A stretch of 64,000 nucleotides of DNA from Nitrincola lacisaponensis (GTDB lineage: Bacteria > Pseudomonadota > Gammaproteobacteria > Pseudomonadales > Balneatricaceae). The DNA is taken from assembly GCF_000691225.1 (NCBI RefSeq), contig NZ_JMSZ01000007.1, forward strand, positions 60,846-124,845, read 5' to 3'. Each line of letters opens with the position of its first letter. The stretch's first letter is position 1. Below are positions 45,236 through 54,165 of this stretch, one piece after another. The notes under the pieces were generated by a model, which had not been told where the DNA came from, did not search any database, and saw only the letters and a list, made by a program, of their open reading frames with translations. A program made the translations under genes and the position numbers.

Positions 45236-45310
45236 AGTGAAATTAAATACTCGGTCTAGACCAAAGTATAAGTATGGCGCTTGCGCAGATAGTGCCTCGG
45301 TTGAAGTAAT

Positions 45311-45339
45311 TTGTCATAATAAATAAATTCACTTCTAAT
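45311..45339 (+). promoter_or_regulatory. Sigma-70 promoter upstream of the PAS-GGDEF gene
   Basis: TTGTCA at 45311-45316 and TCTAAT at 45334-45339 are separated by 17 bases, with an A/T-rich spacer. The predicted start is near 45346, which is downstream of the only nearby in-frame ATG. Confidence 0.55.
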
Positions 45340-45447
45340 AATATACTGTCGAGTTTCAAACTGTCTTCATTACCGGGTTTTATTCAGCAGATTTCATATC
45401 AGGTCAACTCGCTGGTCAGCGCAGCCCGTTATGGCCGCTTTTTTCTG

Positions 45448-47448
45448 TTGGCCGCTGTAGTCATGGCTTTGCTCTTTGTCGGTCTGGCAGGAGTTATTGA
45501 AAACCGTAGTCAGCAGCAACTGATGAAACAGCTGGCACTGGAGGCTGAGGGACTGCGTAATGGTTTTGAAATGTCACGCAAGGACCTGGAACTGCAAATG
45601 CTAACACTGGCATCCTTGTTGGCAGAGAATACCCGTATCCAGACACTTTTTTCTCAGGGTGTGAAGGTTCTCAGGCAGGAAGGCGGTGGCGCTGGACTGG
45701 ATGAGACCGCCTTCTGGCGTCATGCCTTGCATCTTTATTTGGACTCACGCTGGCAGTTGATGCAGTCAGAATATGGCCTGCGCCAGTTGCAGTTTCATGT
45801 CAGCCCGGGTGTAACATCCTTTTTACGGGTCCATGATCCGGGTAGTTTTGGTGACCAGATGTCAGGCATCCGTCCCATCATCGAAGATGTGCTGAATGAT
45901 CAGCAGTATCGAAGTGGCTTTGAAACCGGACGGATTTATTCCGGGATTCGAGGGGTGGTGCCTGTTTGGTTTAATCCACCTGGAAAACCCCGTGAATTTA
46001 TCGGTGTACTGGAGGCAGGCACGTCGTTTGATCAGCAGTTACTGCGTCTGGATCAACAGTACGATGCCGGTTTTGCTGTGTTACTGCGACGTGATCATGT
46101 CGAACAGCAGGTTTGGCAGCAACATCAGCATCGCAATGGCCTTCAGTTACCTGATACATGCAGCTGTTATATTGAAGCCAGTTCGCGTCCTGAAATTGTT
46201 GAGTGGTTATCTCAAGAAATTTTTCCCGCTTACACGGATCAAACCCTTCAGTCAGCACTCGTGAAGTCGGCGACTCAGACGCTGCATGTGATGCGCTTTC
46301 CCTTATCCGACTACGCCGGATTACGGGAGCAGGGACAACCGGTTGGTTCGGTGTGGATTTGGCAGGACAAAAGTGCTCTGGTCGCAGGGATTCAGCTTGA
46401 TCAGCTGCGTAACCGGGTATTGTTGCTACTGGTATACCTTGTGGCATTGGGATTGTTACTGAGACTGCTGCAGCTGACCCGGCGACGCCTGCAATGGCGT
46501 ATCGACCAGGCCGTAGCGCAACAACTTGCCACGGCCCAGGCACTGGAGGCCAGTGAGCAGCGATATGAAAATGCGCTGGGGGCGATCAATGATGGTCTAT
46601 GGGAAGCGGATTTACATACAGGGCAATTGCACTGGGATCAACGTTGCTTCTCCATGCTTGGCTACGCCGAGACCCGGGCACTGTGTGTCGATGACTGGTA
46701 TGCACAGATACATCCGGATGATCTTCGCTATGTGCAGGAGGTTATTCAGGAGCATCTTCTGAATCATCAGCCTTACCGGATTGAGTATCGGTCTCGCTGT
46801 GCCGATGGCGGCTGGCTATGGCTAGAAGGGCGAGGCAAAGTGACACAGTGGCACAATGACGAACCCTGGATCATGACCGGTACAGTGACAGATATCTCGG
46901 CACGCAAGCATGCTGAAAATGAACTGCGTCGGTTATCGGTGACCGATAGCCTGACCGGGTTATATAATCGCCGCTATTTCTTCAAGCGCTTATCCGCTCT
47001 GCTATCGGCCTGTCAACGTAATCACCGACCTGTGGCCGTCGTGATGCTGGATATTGACCATTTCAAACAGGTGAATGATCAATATGGACATGCCTGCGGT
47101 GATCAGGTGTTGTGTGAGGTGTCTGTCCGGATTCAGTCTCTACTGCGCCAGGCGGATGTATTGGCCCGGCTGGGTGGCGAGGAGTTTGCCATTTTGTTAG
47201 CGGATACAGAGACAGATGGGGCGCTTGAGCTTGCTGAGCGTATTCGTGTAGCGGTATCGGCTCAATTGATCAGGATTGGCGAGCAAAAGCTGACTGTCAC
47301 GCTCAGTATGGGTGTCAGTCAGGTGCAGAGATCGGATCAGAGTGCTGATGCAGTCATGCATCGAGCGGACAGTGCCTTGTACCGAGCCAAACATGCCGGA
47401 CGTAATTGTGTCATGACGGATAGTATTCAATCGGAATCAGTTCAGTGA
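45448..47448 (+). CDS. Membrane PAS-GGDEF diguanylate cyclase with unusual start
   Basis: About 666 residues from a TTG at 45448. A first helix at the very start and a second near 310-330 enclose a periplasmic sensor domain (about 20-305). A PAS domain follows (about 370-490, ending VTDISARKHAE), then GGDEF with GGEEF at 576-580 and inhibitory site RQAD. The reading frame stays open upstream to 45310 and encodes a plausible basic leader (ARYGRFF) before the helix, but has no ATG, GTG or ribosome site. The true start may be a rare codon. An in-frame ATG at 45274 is cut off by TAA at 45307. The 3' end overlaps the convergent kinase gene by 12 bases. Confidence 0.85.
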   Translation: MAAVVMALLFVGLAGVIENRSQQQLMKQLALEAEGLRNGFEMSRKDLELQMLTLASLLAENTRIQTLFSQGVKVLRQEGGGAGLDETAFWRHALHLYLDSRWQLMQSEYGLRQLQFHVSPGVTSFLRVHDPGSFGDQMSGIRPIIEDVLNDQQYRSGFETGRIYSGIRGVVPVWFNPPGKPREFIGVLEAGTSFDQQLLRLDQQYDAGFAVLLRRDHVEQQVWQQHQHRNGLQLPDTCSCYIEASSRPEIVEWLSQEIFPAYTDQTLQSALVKSATQTLHVMRFPLSDYAGLREQGQPVGSVWIWQDKSALVAGIQLDQLRNRVLLLLVYLVALGLLLRLLQLTRRRLQWRIDQAVAQQLATAQALEASEQRYENALGAINDGLWEADLHTGQLHWDQRCFSMLGYAETRALCVDDWYAQIHPDDLRYVQEVIQEHLLNHQPYRIEYRSRCADGGWLWLEGRGKVTQWHNDEPWIMTGTVTDISARKHAENELRRLSVTDSLTGLYNRRYFFKRLSALLSACQRNHRPVAVVMLDIDHFKQVNDQYGHACGDQVLCEVSVRIQSLLRQADVLARLGGEEFAILLADTETDGALELAERIRVAVSAQLIRIGEQKLTVTLSMGVSQVQRSDQSADAVMHRADSALYRAKHAGRNCVMTDSIQSESVQ

Positions 47449-48681
47449 TACCAGCGGTAGCTTGACCTTGAAGCAGGCACCACCTTCCTGACGGTTGCAG
47501 GCCTCTATCTTTCCTTCAGCCCGTTTGAGAATCTGATAGACCAGTGACAAACCCAGGCCAGTTCCTTTCCCGGGGGGCTTTGTCGTAAAGAAGGGATCAA
47601 AAATCCGCTGCAGATGCTTGTCGGGAATTCCCGGGCCATTATCCTGTATTTCAACGCAGCCGGTCTGGCCTTCACGGTAGGTGATAATATCCAGGTTTGC
47701 GCAAGGGCCCGCAGCATCCATGGCGTTGGCCAATAAGCTATGCAGGATTTGCAGTAAATCCGCTTTGTCTATATTCACCTCCAGTGCAGGGTTGCACAGG
47801 TGTGTCTGTATTGTTCCCTGAAACAGGGGCATATCATCAAACGGAGTCAGAACTTCCTGAATGACCTCTTCCAGCTGAGTGCTGTTTTTTGTGATGCTGT
47901 TTCCCGTATCAGACAGGTTGATCAAGCCACTGATGATAGTCTGGATTCTATCGATGCCTTCCTGAACGTCCTGAAGCAGTTCTGGACTATCCTGACGTAT
48001 TTCTGCCCACTCCAGGGTCTGTTCCAGTTGCCTGGCCTGGTGTTGCAGTTGTTCCTGCCCAAGCAGTTCAGACATGCTGTGCTGTAAGGTGAACAGGTTA
48101 TCGATATAGTATTTTAAAGTTTGCATATTGGCCTTAATACAGGACAGAGGGTTGTTGATCTCATGTGCGACTCCGGCAGCCAGCAGCCCGATTGATGCCA
48201 GCTTTTCGCTTTGCAATAGTTGCGCCTGTGCTTCACTGAGTTGTTCAATCAGGCGTCGCTGCTCTGCCTGGGATTGCAACAGGGCCTGTTCACGACAGGA
48301 ATCCCTCAGTCCGTAGCGTACTCTTTGCAACAACAGCCTCAGATTAATCGGTTTGGTAATGAAGTCAGATGCGCCCAGTTCGAACGCCCGATTAATGGAT
48401 TCATGATCATCACGACCCGTCAGCATAATGATCGGGATATGACGTCCTTTTTCGCTGTGTCTCAAGGCCTCACAGCATTCAAAGCCATCCATCACTGGCA
48501 TATTGACATCCAGGAGCACCAGATCGACGGAGTGCTGCTGAAATGCCAGTATGGCCTGATAGCCGTTTTCTGTGGCAATGACCTGATAGCCTGCCTGAGT
48601 GAGGCCCTGGCGTAATATCAGGCGGGTGGTCGCAGTATCTTCAACGATCAGCACAGTAGTCGGTAACATCGAGGGCTTCAT
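47437..48681 (-). CDS. Receiver-histidine kinase fusion (soluble)
   Basis: 414 residues from the ATG at 48679-48681 (AGGAAG upstream), whose ATGA overlaps the previous stop. An N-terminal receiver has D58 in [14 protein letters not shown] coiled coil (about 128-160) and a kinase core follow, with H173 in [15 protein letters not shown]-box [11 protein letters not shown]1 [10 protein letters not shown] and G2 [10 protein letters not shown]. There is no membrane helix and no DNA-binding part, so it is an intermediate in a phosphorelay. Last of five overlapping or closely spaced genes read leftward. Confidence 0.9.
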   Translation of the reverse strand: MKPSMLPTTVLIVEDTATTRLILRQGLTQAGYQVIATENGYQAILAFQQHSVDLVLLDVNMPVMDGFECCEALRHSEKGRHIPIIMLTGRDDHESINRAFELGASDFITKPINLRLLLQRVRYGLRDSCREQALLQSQAEQRRLIEQLSEAQAQLLQSEKLASIGLLAAGVAHEINNPLSCIKANMQTLKYYIDNLFTLQHSMSELLGQEQLQHQARQLEQTLEWAEIRQDSPELLQDVQEGIDRIQTIISGLINLSDTGNSITKNSTQLEEVIQEVLTPFDDMPLFQGTIQTHLCNPALEVNIDKADLLQILHSLLANAMDAAGPCANLDIITYREGQTGCVEIQDNGPGIPDKHLQRIFDPFFTTKPPGKGTGLGLSLVYQILKRAEGKIEACNRQEGGACFKVKLPLVSLN

Positions 48682-49733
48682 AAGCAGACTTCCTGATGAG
48701 ATATTTTCTGGTGGACCCGCTGTAGCAGATAGGCCGGATGAAAGGTTTTCGTCTCTTGTGGGTCCTGGTACTGTCTCAGAATCGCCTCTGCAATCTCTTG
48801 ATCCATATCCCACAGTAGCAGTAATCCTGCACCAAGATGAACATGTCGCTGGCTTAAAAACTCCGGGTTAAGTGGCGCGGTCTGATCGGTATGCAGGTAT
48901 TCCAGCAAGCGGATCTGTTTACCCAGATTATGCAGTAAGGCAGCGATGATGACCTGATTCCGTTGTCTGGGTGACAGAGCCATTTCAGAGCACATTTGGC
49001 TCGAATGGTGAGCGAGAGCCTGTGCCTCCTCGATCAGCTGATTTGCGACGGGATGATTGTATGCCATGAGTTGTTGACGCACAGATAGCATCATGATCAA
49101 GTGATTCAGCGTATCCAGTCCCAGACGCATCAGGGCTGTTTTCAGATCTTCAGTGCTGGATTGAAAGCCGAATATGGGTGAATTGGCCCAGGTCAGAATA
49201 CGTGTCAACAGTGCCGGGTCTTCCAGTATTTTATCCGCAATAGTTTGCAGATCAGGGGTTTCTTCGGCCAGCGCACGGGTGATTGAAAGCATGATTTCCG
49301 GTCGATTGGGCAATCCTGTCAGCTGTCCCAGCAATCTTCGCTCGCTATGCTCCAGCTGCAGTGATGACAGGTGTTGCAGGCAGTCATAAATGGACTCCAG
49401 ATCAGACTGATTGAACGGTTTGATCAGTATGCGATGGCAATACTGCAGTGCGTCCAGTAACGGAGCCTGCTCTGAGATACCGGACATCAGAACACGTATC
49501 GAGTGAGGATGCAGGGTGGCCATCTGTTGTAATAACTCGCGGCCATCACCATCCTGCAGTTTCAGGTCAGCGATCAGTGCATCCGGTTGTAAATTCATCA
49601 GTTGATGCTGGAGTATTTCCGCCGATGTGAATCCGGAAATCCGGCACTCAGGGTACAAGCGGCGAAACTGCCGCTGCAATGAATGGACAATAGCTTCTTC
49701 ATCATCGCAAATAACCAGGTGAAAAGGTAACAT
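48678..49733 (-). CDS. Receiver-HDOD domain response regulator
   Basis: 351 residues. The receiver has acceptor D56 in LIADLKLQDGDG and a CheY-like end ILIKPF. The HDOD domain (about 140-340) includes LTGLPNRPEIMLSI, ILTWANSPIFGF and AALLHNLGKQIRLLEYL (pieces). HDOD output modules act as non-catalytic hubs in motility, stress and c-di-GMP signalling; none of the usual metal ligands of active HD enzymes are needed. It overlaps the downstream kinase gene by 4 bases and follows the PAS kinase gene by 13. Confidence 0.88.
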   Translation of the reverse strand: MLPFHLVICDDEEAIVHSLQRQFRRLYPECRISGFTSAEILQHQLMNLQPDALIADLKLQDGDGRELLQQMATLHPHSIRVLMSGISEQAPLLDALQYCHRILIKPFNQSDLESIYDCLQHLSSLQLEHSERRLLGQLTGLPNRPEIMLSITRALAEETPDLQTIADKILEDPALLTRILTWANSPIFGFQSSTEDLKTALMRLGLDTLNHLIMMLSVRQQLMAYNHPVANQLIEEAQALAHHSSQMCSEMALSPRQRNQVIIAALLHNLGKQIRLLEYLHTDQTAPLNPEFLSQRHVHLGAGLLLLWDMDQEIAEAILRQYQDPQETKTFHPAYLLQRVHQKISHQEVCL

Positions 49734-49746
49734 CTTGACGCTCCTG

Positions 49747-51042
49747 TCATACGCATACTGTGTGTTCTGTTCGCTTTGGTGTTACGGGCAACTTGATCAG
49801 AAATGAAGTGCCTTCACCGGGTGCACTGGTAACCTGTATGTTGCCTTGATGTGCCTGGATGATGCCGTAGGAAATCGACAGACCGAGTCCGGTGCCCTGA
49901 CCGACGTCTTTGGTGGTGAAGAAAGGGTCGAATATTTTTGCCTGTATCTCGGCTGGAATACCCTTGCCATTATCGGTAATGCGGATGGTGATGCTTTCCG
50001 AGCCGGTTTCATGGCGTGTCTGGATAACAATCCTGCCATGCTTGTCGATAGCCTGGGAGGCGTTGACCAGCAGATTCAGAAATACCTGGTTGAGTTGAGC
50101 CGGAAGACAGAGCACGGAGGGCAGCTCGCCATAGTCCCGCACAATTTCATCGACACTGTATTTTAATTCGTGATTGACAATTTTCAGCGTGGACTCAAGC
50201 CCCTGATGAATGTCGGCTTGCTGCCATTCGGCACTGTCGAGTCGGGAAAAATCCCGCAATGAGGTGGTGATATCCTGAATACGCTGGGTGCCATCCAGCG
50301 TTTCAGCAAGTATCTCTGGCAGTTCATCCTGAATATAACCGATATCCAGAGAAGCTTTATATTGGTTGAATTGTGTTTTCAGTGCCTCGTCATCAATATG
50401 TTTTATCAGTCCTTCAACTGACTGGCTCAACTCGATCAGCTTGCGGGTGTAATCCTGCAAGCACTCCAGGTTTGATTTGATAAAGCAGACAGGGTTATTG
50501 ATTTCGTGCGCAACCCCGGCTGCGAGCTGGCCCACTGCGGCCATTTTTTCAGACTGAACCAGTTGTGACTGCGCTTCTTCAAGTTGCTGATTCAGTTTTT
50601 GTAATTGTCGATGTTCTGCATTGAGTTTTTTCAGCGTGCTGGCCAGTTTCATTTGGGACAGTGCGGTTTGTGTCGTATCCTGTACAATCAGTCCGATCAG
50701 GTGGCGTTGATCGAAATGGCCCAGATAGGCAAGAGAACAACTCTGATACATCAGTTCGTGTGTGCCGGTGATTGGACGTGTTTCCATCAGATTTAACAGG
50801 TGTGGTCGATATTGCCAGCTGGTAAATGAGGTGTTGTGGAACATTACTACGGATTCGACCCGTTTTCTGAACCAGTCTTCAGGAATCTCCGGAAACTGGC
50901 TGAACAGAGAGACGCCAGTTCGTGGTTCATGTTTGTGGTTATCGCGGATGAAATTATTGGCATAAAGCAGAGTGCACTGTTCATCCAGTACTAAAATACC
51001 CACATTGAGTTGATTGAGTATCTGTTTGTAGACAGTGTTCAT
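49747..51042 (-). CDS. PAS-domain sensor histidine kinase (soluble)
   Basis: 431 residues from the ATG at 51040-51042, seven bases after GGAG; an upstream frame extension lies inside the previous gene. A PAS-like sensor (about 5-125) comes first, then a coiled coil and kinase core with H179 in [15 protein letters not shown]-box LVNASQAIDKHG, G1 ITDNGKGIP and G2 GQGTGLGLSI. No membrane segment, so it senses a cytosolic or redox signal. It can phosphorylate the neighbouring receivers. Confidence 0.9.
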   Translation of the reverse strand: MNTVYKQILNQLNVGILVLDEQCTLLYANNFIRDNHKHEPRTGVSLFSQFPEIPEDWFRKRVESVVMFHNTSFTSWQYRPHLLNLMETRPITGTHELMYQSCSLAYLGHFDQRHLIGLIVQDTTQTALSQMKLASTLKKLNAEHRQLQKLNQQLEEAQSQLVQSEKMAAVGQLAAGVAHEINNPVCFIKSNLECLQDYTRKLIELSQSVEGLIKHIDDEALKTQFNQYKASLDIGYIQDELPEILAETLDGTQRIQDITTSLRDFSRLDSAEWQQADIHQGLESTLKIVNHELKYSVDEIVRDYGELPSVLCLPAQLNQVFLNLLVNASQAIDKHGRIVIQTRHETGSESITIRITDNGKGIPAEIQAKIFDPFFTTKDVGQGTGLGLSISYGIIQAHQGNIQVTSAPGEGTSFLIKLPVTPKRTEHTVCV

Positions 51043-51046
51043 GGCA

Positions 51047-51679
51047 TTACTCCAGCAACAGATCAATACAGCTAAATAACTTGTCGATGTAATGTTCCGG
51101 CATACAGATGAGAATATCGGATGTCATAGACATGGTCTGGACACTAAAGCCTATTTCCATCATTAAGGCCTTGACCCAGACAGATGAGGGGTTGAGCAGT
51201 ATGGCTGTTACATCGTTATGTCGATCAATCAGGGCCGGTGCACCAAAATCGATACGAATGTTCAGCTGCTCAGCGACACCTCTGAGACAGGCACCACCCA
51301 GTATATTTGTGATTTCAAGCAGCAGTTCGTGTTGCCAGCGCTGGGTATCAACCCTGGAGTAGGCAAGGCTTTGTCCAATGACCTCGTACTGGGTGCCCTG
51401 CTCATAACACACCAGAATTTCACCCTTCAGATACCCAAAAAAAGGTTGGCAGATGATTGCTCCTTTTGGGACACGCTTCATCGCCGCCTTTAAATCCTGT
51501 ACCCGGCTTTTTTCCACCCAGTGCATCTGTGGAACTGACAGATGAACGCGGTCATTCACCAGGCTGGCCAAAGAGTCTGCTGCCTGGCCCATGGAAATAT
51601 TAAAAATTTCCTGTAGAGCATCCTGTCTGAGCTCATTCAACTCATTTGGCTCATTGGCTATTAATGAATTCTGCGTCAT
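51047..51679 (-). CDS. CheC/CheX-like phosphatase family protein
   Basis: 210 residues. The start LRQDALQEIFNISMGQAADSLASLVNDRVHLSVP (read in pieces) matches the CheC repeat, and a second related stretch is LLEITNILGGACLRGVAEQL, where E and N would form the phosphatase site. CheC proteins remove phosphate from CheY-like receivers. It overlaps the CheY-like gene by 4 bases, so it is probably the phosphatase or partner of that receiver. The first repeat has N but a changed surround, so activity is uncertain. Confidence 0.8.
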   Translation of the reverse strand: MTQNSLIANEPNELNELRQDALQEIFNISMGQAADSLASLVNDRVHLSVPQMHWVEKSRVQDLKAAMKRVPKGAIICQPFFGYLKGEILVCYEQGTQYEVIGQSLAYSRVDTQRWQHELLLEITNILGGACLRGVAEQLNIRIDFGAPALIDRHNDVTAILLNPSSVWVKALMMEIGFSVQTMSMTSDILICMPEHYIDKLFSCIDLLLE

Positions 51680-52038
51680 AGCAAGCCCACCTGTATTAGC
51701 GTGTCGGTCAATTTTTCCCGTGAGACAGGTTTGCTGATAAAGGCCAATGCGCCCAGACTCAGTGCCTTTGATTGAACTTCCGGCTGGAAGTCCGCACTGA
51801 TGACGATGACGGCTGAGGTTAACTGCTCTTTTTGCAGCCGTTCAAGTACTTCAAGTCCATCCATGATTGGCATGGTCAAGTCCAGAAACAGCACATCGGC
51901 CAGGCCGGAGCGGCATGCTTCCATGGCTTCCAGACCATGCTTGCATTGTGTGACTTCATCAGACCAGTGTTCAGGTAGTGCACGTATGACACTTTTGCGT
52001 GACATCAGAGAATCATCACAAACCGTAATTTTCATCAT
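51676..52038 (-). CDS. Stand-alone CheY-like receiver protein
   Basis: 120 residues, a single receiver domain. Acidic pocket CDDS, acceptor D53 in LFLDLTMPIMDG, and lysine in FISKPVSREK are all present. No output domain. A GGAG ribosome site lies 6 bases before the first of two adjacent ATGs. First gene of the leftward five-gene signalling operon; likely accepts phosphate from the two kinases and is reset by the CheC-like protein. Confidence 0.9.
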   Translation of the reverse strand: MMKITVCDDSLMSRKSVIRALPEHWSDEVTQCKHGLEAMEACRSGLADVLFLDLTMPIMDGLEVLERLQKEQLTSAVIVISADFQPEVQSKALSLGALAFISKPVSREKLTDTLIQVGLL

Positions 52039-52159
52039 AGGTCACTCCTCAGGAATGCTGGGTGGTAAGCGCATTTTTTATTTGCGTTCAGTTTTAGCAT
52101 AGTCTACATTAAGAAAAAACAGAAATTAAAGAAATTACGGAAATTCATCGGAGGTGGTT

Positions 52160-53500
52160 ATGCTATTAATGACAACCGAACCCGTCAGCGCCCTGAGCTG
52201 GAAGGTGCTGTGTGTTGATGATGAATCGAGTATTTTGCGTGCCCTCAAGCGTCTGCTGCCAAAAGCAACCTACGATGTCACGATTGCTACCAGTGGTCAG
52301 GAAGGTCTTGCTGTACTTGCACAGCAACCGATTGATTTGGTGATTTCTGATATGCGTATGCCCGGGATGAGCGGTGCTGAATTTCTGGAGCAGGTCGCCA
52401 GCCTGTATCCGGATACCGTGCGTATTTTGTTGACAGGCTATTCTGATATTGAGTCTACGATTGCTGCCGTCAACCGGGGGCGTATTCACCGTTATCTGCA
52501 AAAGCCCTGGGATAGCGATGCATTGCTGGAGTGCCTGGCCCAGGAAATGGAATCCAGACGCCTGAAACGTGAAAATGAACAGTTATACCACTTGGTAGAG
52601 GCTCAAAATCAGGAGCTCAAAGAGCTGAACTCAGTGCTGGAAAAGAAAGTTGAGCAACGAACATTGCAAATACGCAAGGCATTGTCGGATCTGCAAAGCA
52701 GCCATCAGCGGGTCAAGGAGCAGGTCAGGGCAATTATTCGGGTGTTTTATAATCTGCTTTCTCTCAAAGGAACGCCTGGCAGTGCGTACACCCAGGAAGT
52801 CAGTCAGTTGTGCTGGTTACTGGGTGGTAGTCTTGAGCAAACGGATTTTGAACGTATGAATACAAAGCTGGCCGGTTTGCTGGGAGAGGTTGGAGTCTTG
52901 TGTCTGGATGATTATCTGGTGCGTAAATCCTGGCATGAGATGAATACACTGGAACGTGATCAGTTCAGGACACATGCCATACTGGCGTATCGAGCCATGT
53001 CACCGGTTCAGCATCTGTCATCAATTGCCTTATCAGTCCTGCATCAGTTTGATCGTTATGATGGCAAGGGCAATCAGCAGGGCTTGCAGGGTGAAAACCT
53101 GCCACTGGGCTCCCGAATCCTGGCAGTGGCCCGTGATTATATCTATGCGGTAAGAGGTGTATCCGCCGATGTACGTTTGAGTCGTGCAGGTGCGCTGGCC
53201 AAGTTACGAGAACAGGCTGGACTGGTTTATGATCCGGTGTTAATTGAAAAATTGCCGGATGTATTACCAAGTCTGAATCTGGATCTGCTTGAGCAGGATG
53301 AGCGTGTTGTTTCGACCTATAATCTGGTGCCCGGTATGAAGCTATCCAGAGATGTGGTGACATCGGCCAATCTGCTGCTTTTGCCTGAAGGACACCAGGT
53401 CAGTGAACACACAATCAAGCGGCTGCAAAGTTACGCCGAATCTGCAGATGAAGTGCTGCGTATTCATATCTTTTCCAGTCGTGTACGTGCGGTTGGATAA
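52160..53500 (+). CDS. Receiver protein with degenerate HD-GYP domain
   Basis: 446 residues from the ATG at 52160 (GGAGG five bases upstream). The receiver has D64 in LVISDMRMPGMSG and KPW near 118, as in RpfG-like proteins. After a coiled coil (about 130-185) comes an HD-GYP-shaped region in which the key residues are lost: the HDIGK site reads GEVGVLCLDD, HP-x-x-G reads HAILAYRAM, and the HHE-DG-GYP block reads LHQFDRYDGKGNQQGL. Cyclic di-GMP phosphodiesterase activity is therefore doubtful; it may bind a nucleotide or partner instead. Divergent from the CheY/CheC operon. Confidence 0.85.
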   Translation: MLLMTTEPVSALSWKVLCVDDESSILRALKRLLPKATYDVTIATSGQEGLAVLAQQPIDLVISDMRMPGMSGAEFLEQVASLYPDTVRILLTGYSDIESTIAAVNRGRIHRYLQKPWDSDALLECLAQEMESRRLKRENEQLYHLVEAQNQELKELNSVLEKKVEQRTLQIRKALSDLQSSHQRVKEQVRAIIRVFYNLLSLKGTPGSAYTQEVSQLCWLLGGSLEQTDFERMNTKLAGLLGEVGVLCLDDYLVRKSWHEMNTLERDQFRTHAILAYRAMSPVQHLSSIALSVLHQFDRYDGKGNQQGLQGENLPLGSRILAVARDYIYAVRGVSADVRLSRAGALAKLREQAGLVYDPVLIEKLPDVLPSLNLDLLEQDERVVSTYNLVPGMKLSRDVVTSANLLLLPEGHQVSEHTIKRLQSYAESADEVLRIHIFSSRVRAVG

Positions 53501-53522
53501 ACTGGCATTGTCACTATTTCCC

Positions 53523-53550
53523 TTGATGTCTTACTGAATTGGATTATAAT
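53523..53550 (+). promoter_or_regulatory. Sigma-70 promoter for the molybdopterin-fold protein/hybrid kinase genes
   Basis: TTGATG (53523-53528) and a perfect TATAAT (53545-53550) are 16 bases apart, about 36 bases before the start codon of the next gene. Confidence 0.7.
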
Positions 53551-53585
53551 CAAAAAAAATAGAAAATTCAGAAAAGAGGTGAGTG

Positions 53586-54110
53586 ATGCATAAACCTATC
53601 TGTGGTGTCTTCAGCAGAAACTTGCTGCTCTTCGCTATCGTGTTGTTCTCGCTGCTGGGCGGAAAAGTTGTTGCACAGACACCCGAAGGCCCTGCAGTGC
53701 TGACAATCACGGGTAAAATCAGCCAACATAATGCCGAGCAGGCGTTTGTGTTTGATCGTGCCATGCTGGAAGCCTTGCCTCAGGCAACAATAAGCACGCA
53801 AACGCCCTGGTATGATGAAGTAAGTGAATTCGAAGGGCCCCTGGCGTCGGCTATACTGGAAGCTGTTGGTGCTGATTTGAATGCAAATATGCGTGTTATC
53901 GCACTGAATGATTACAGCGCTGTCGTACCTGCCTCCGATTTTAGTGACCTGGGCGTTATTCTGGCGATGAAACGCAATGGTGATGTGTTACGTATCCGGG
54001 ATAAAGGGCCATTGTTTGTAATCTATCCCTTCGATGAAAACCCTGACCTCAATTCAGAGGTATACTACAATCGATCTGTATGGCAAATTAAAGCCATTGA
54101 GCTCTACTAG
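53586..54110 (+). CDS. Secreted molybdopterin-dependent-oxidoreductase-fold protein
   Basis: 174 residues with a signal peptide (cleavage near VVAQTP). The remainder matches the sulfite-oxidase-type molybdopterin-binding fold: VLTITGKISQHN, FDRAMLEALPQ, STQTPWYDEVSEFEGPLASAIL (pieces), then VIALNDYSAVVPASDF and IYPFDENPDLNS. The cofactor-ligating cysteine of true enzymes is absent, so it is probably a ligand-binding or sensor partner. It sits 55 bases before a hybrid histidine kinase with a periplasmic sensor, and such pairs occur in other gammaproteobacteria. ATG at 53586 is preferred over the GTG just before it. Confidence 0.78.
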   Translation: MHKPICGVFSRNLLLFAIVLFSLLGGKVVAQTPEGPAVLTITGKISQHNAEQAFVFDRAMLEALPQATISTQTPWYDEVSEFEGPLASAILEAVGADLNANMRVIALNDYSAVVPASDFSDLGVILAMKRNGDVLRIRDKGPLFVIYPFDENPDLNSEVYYNRSVWQIKAIELY

Positions 54111-54127
54111 GCATTGAGCTCTTCTAG
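54095..54127 (+). repeat. Tandem 17-bp duplication at the gene end
   Basis: CATTGAGCTCTACTAG (54095-54110) is repeated as CATTGAGCTCTTCTAG (54112-54127) after one base, differing at one position. The first copy encodes the last residues and stop of the preceding gene. It looks like a recent slippage duplication. Confidence 0.8.
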
Positions 54128-54165
54128 AGAGCCTGTCTGTATCGATTGTTTGGGAGAAACGGGGT

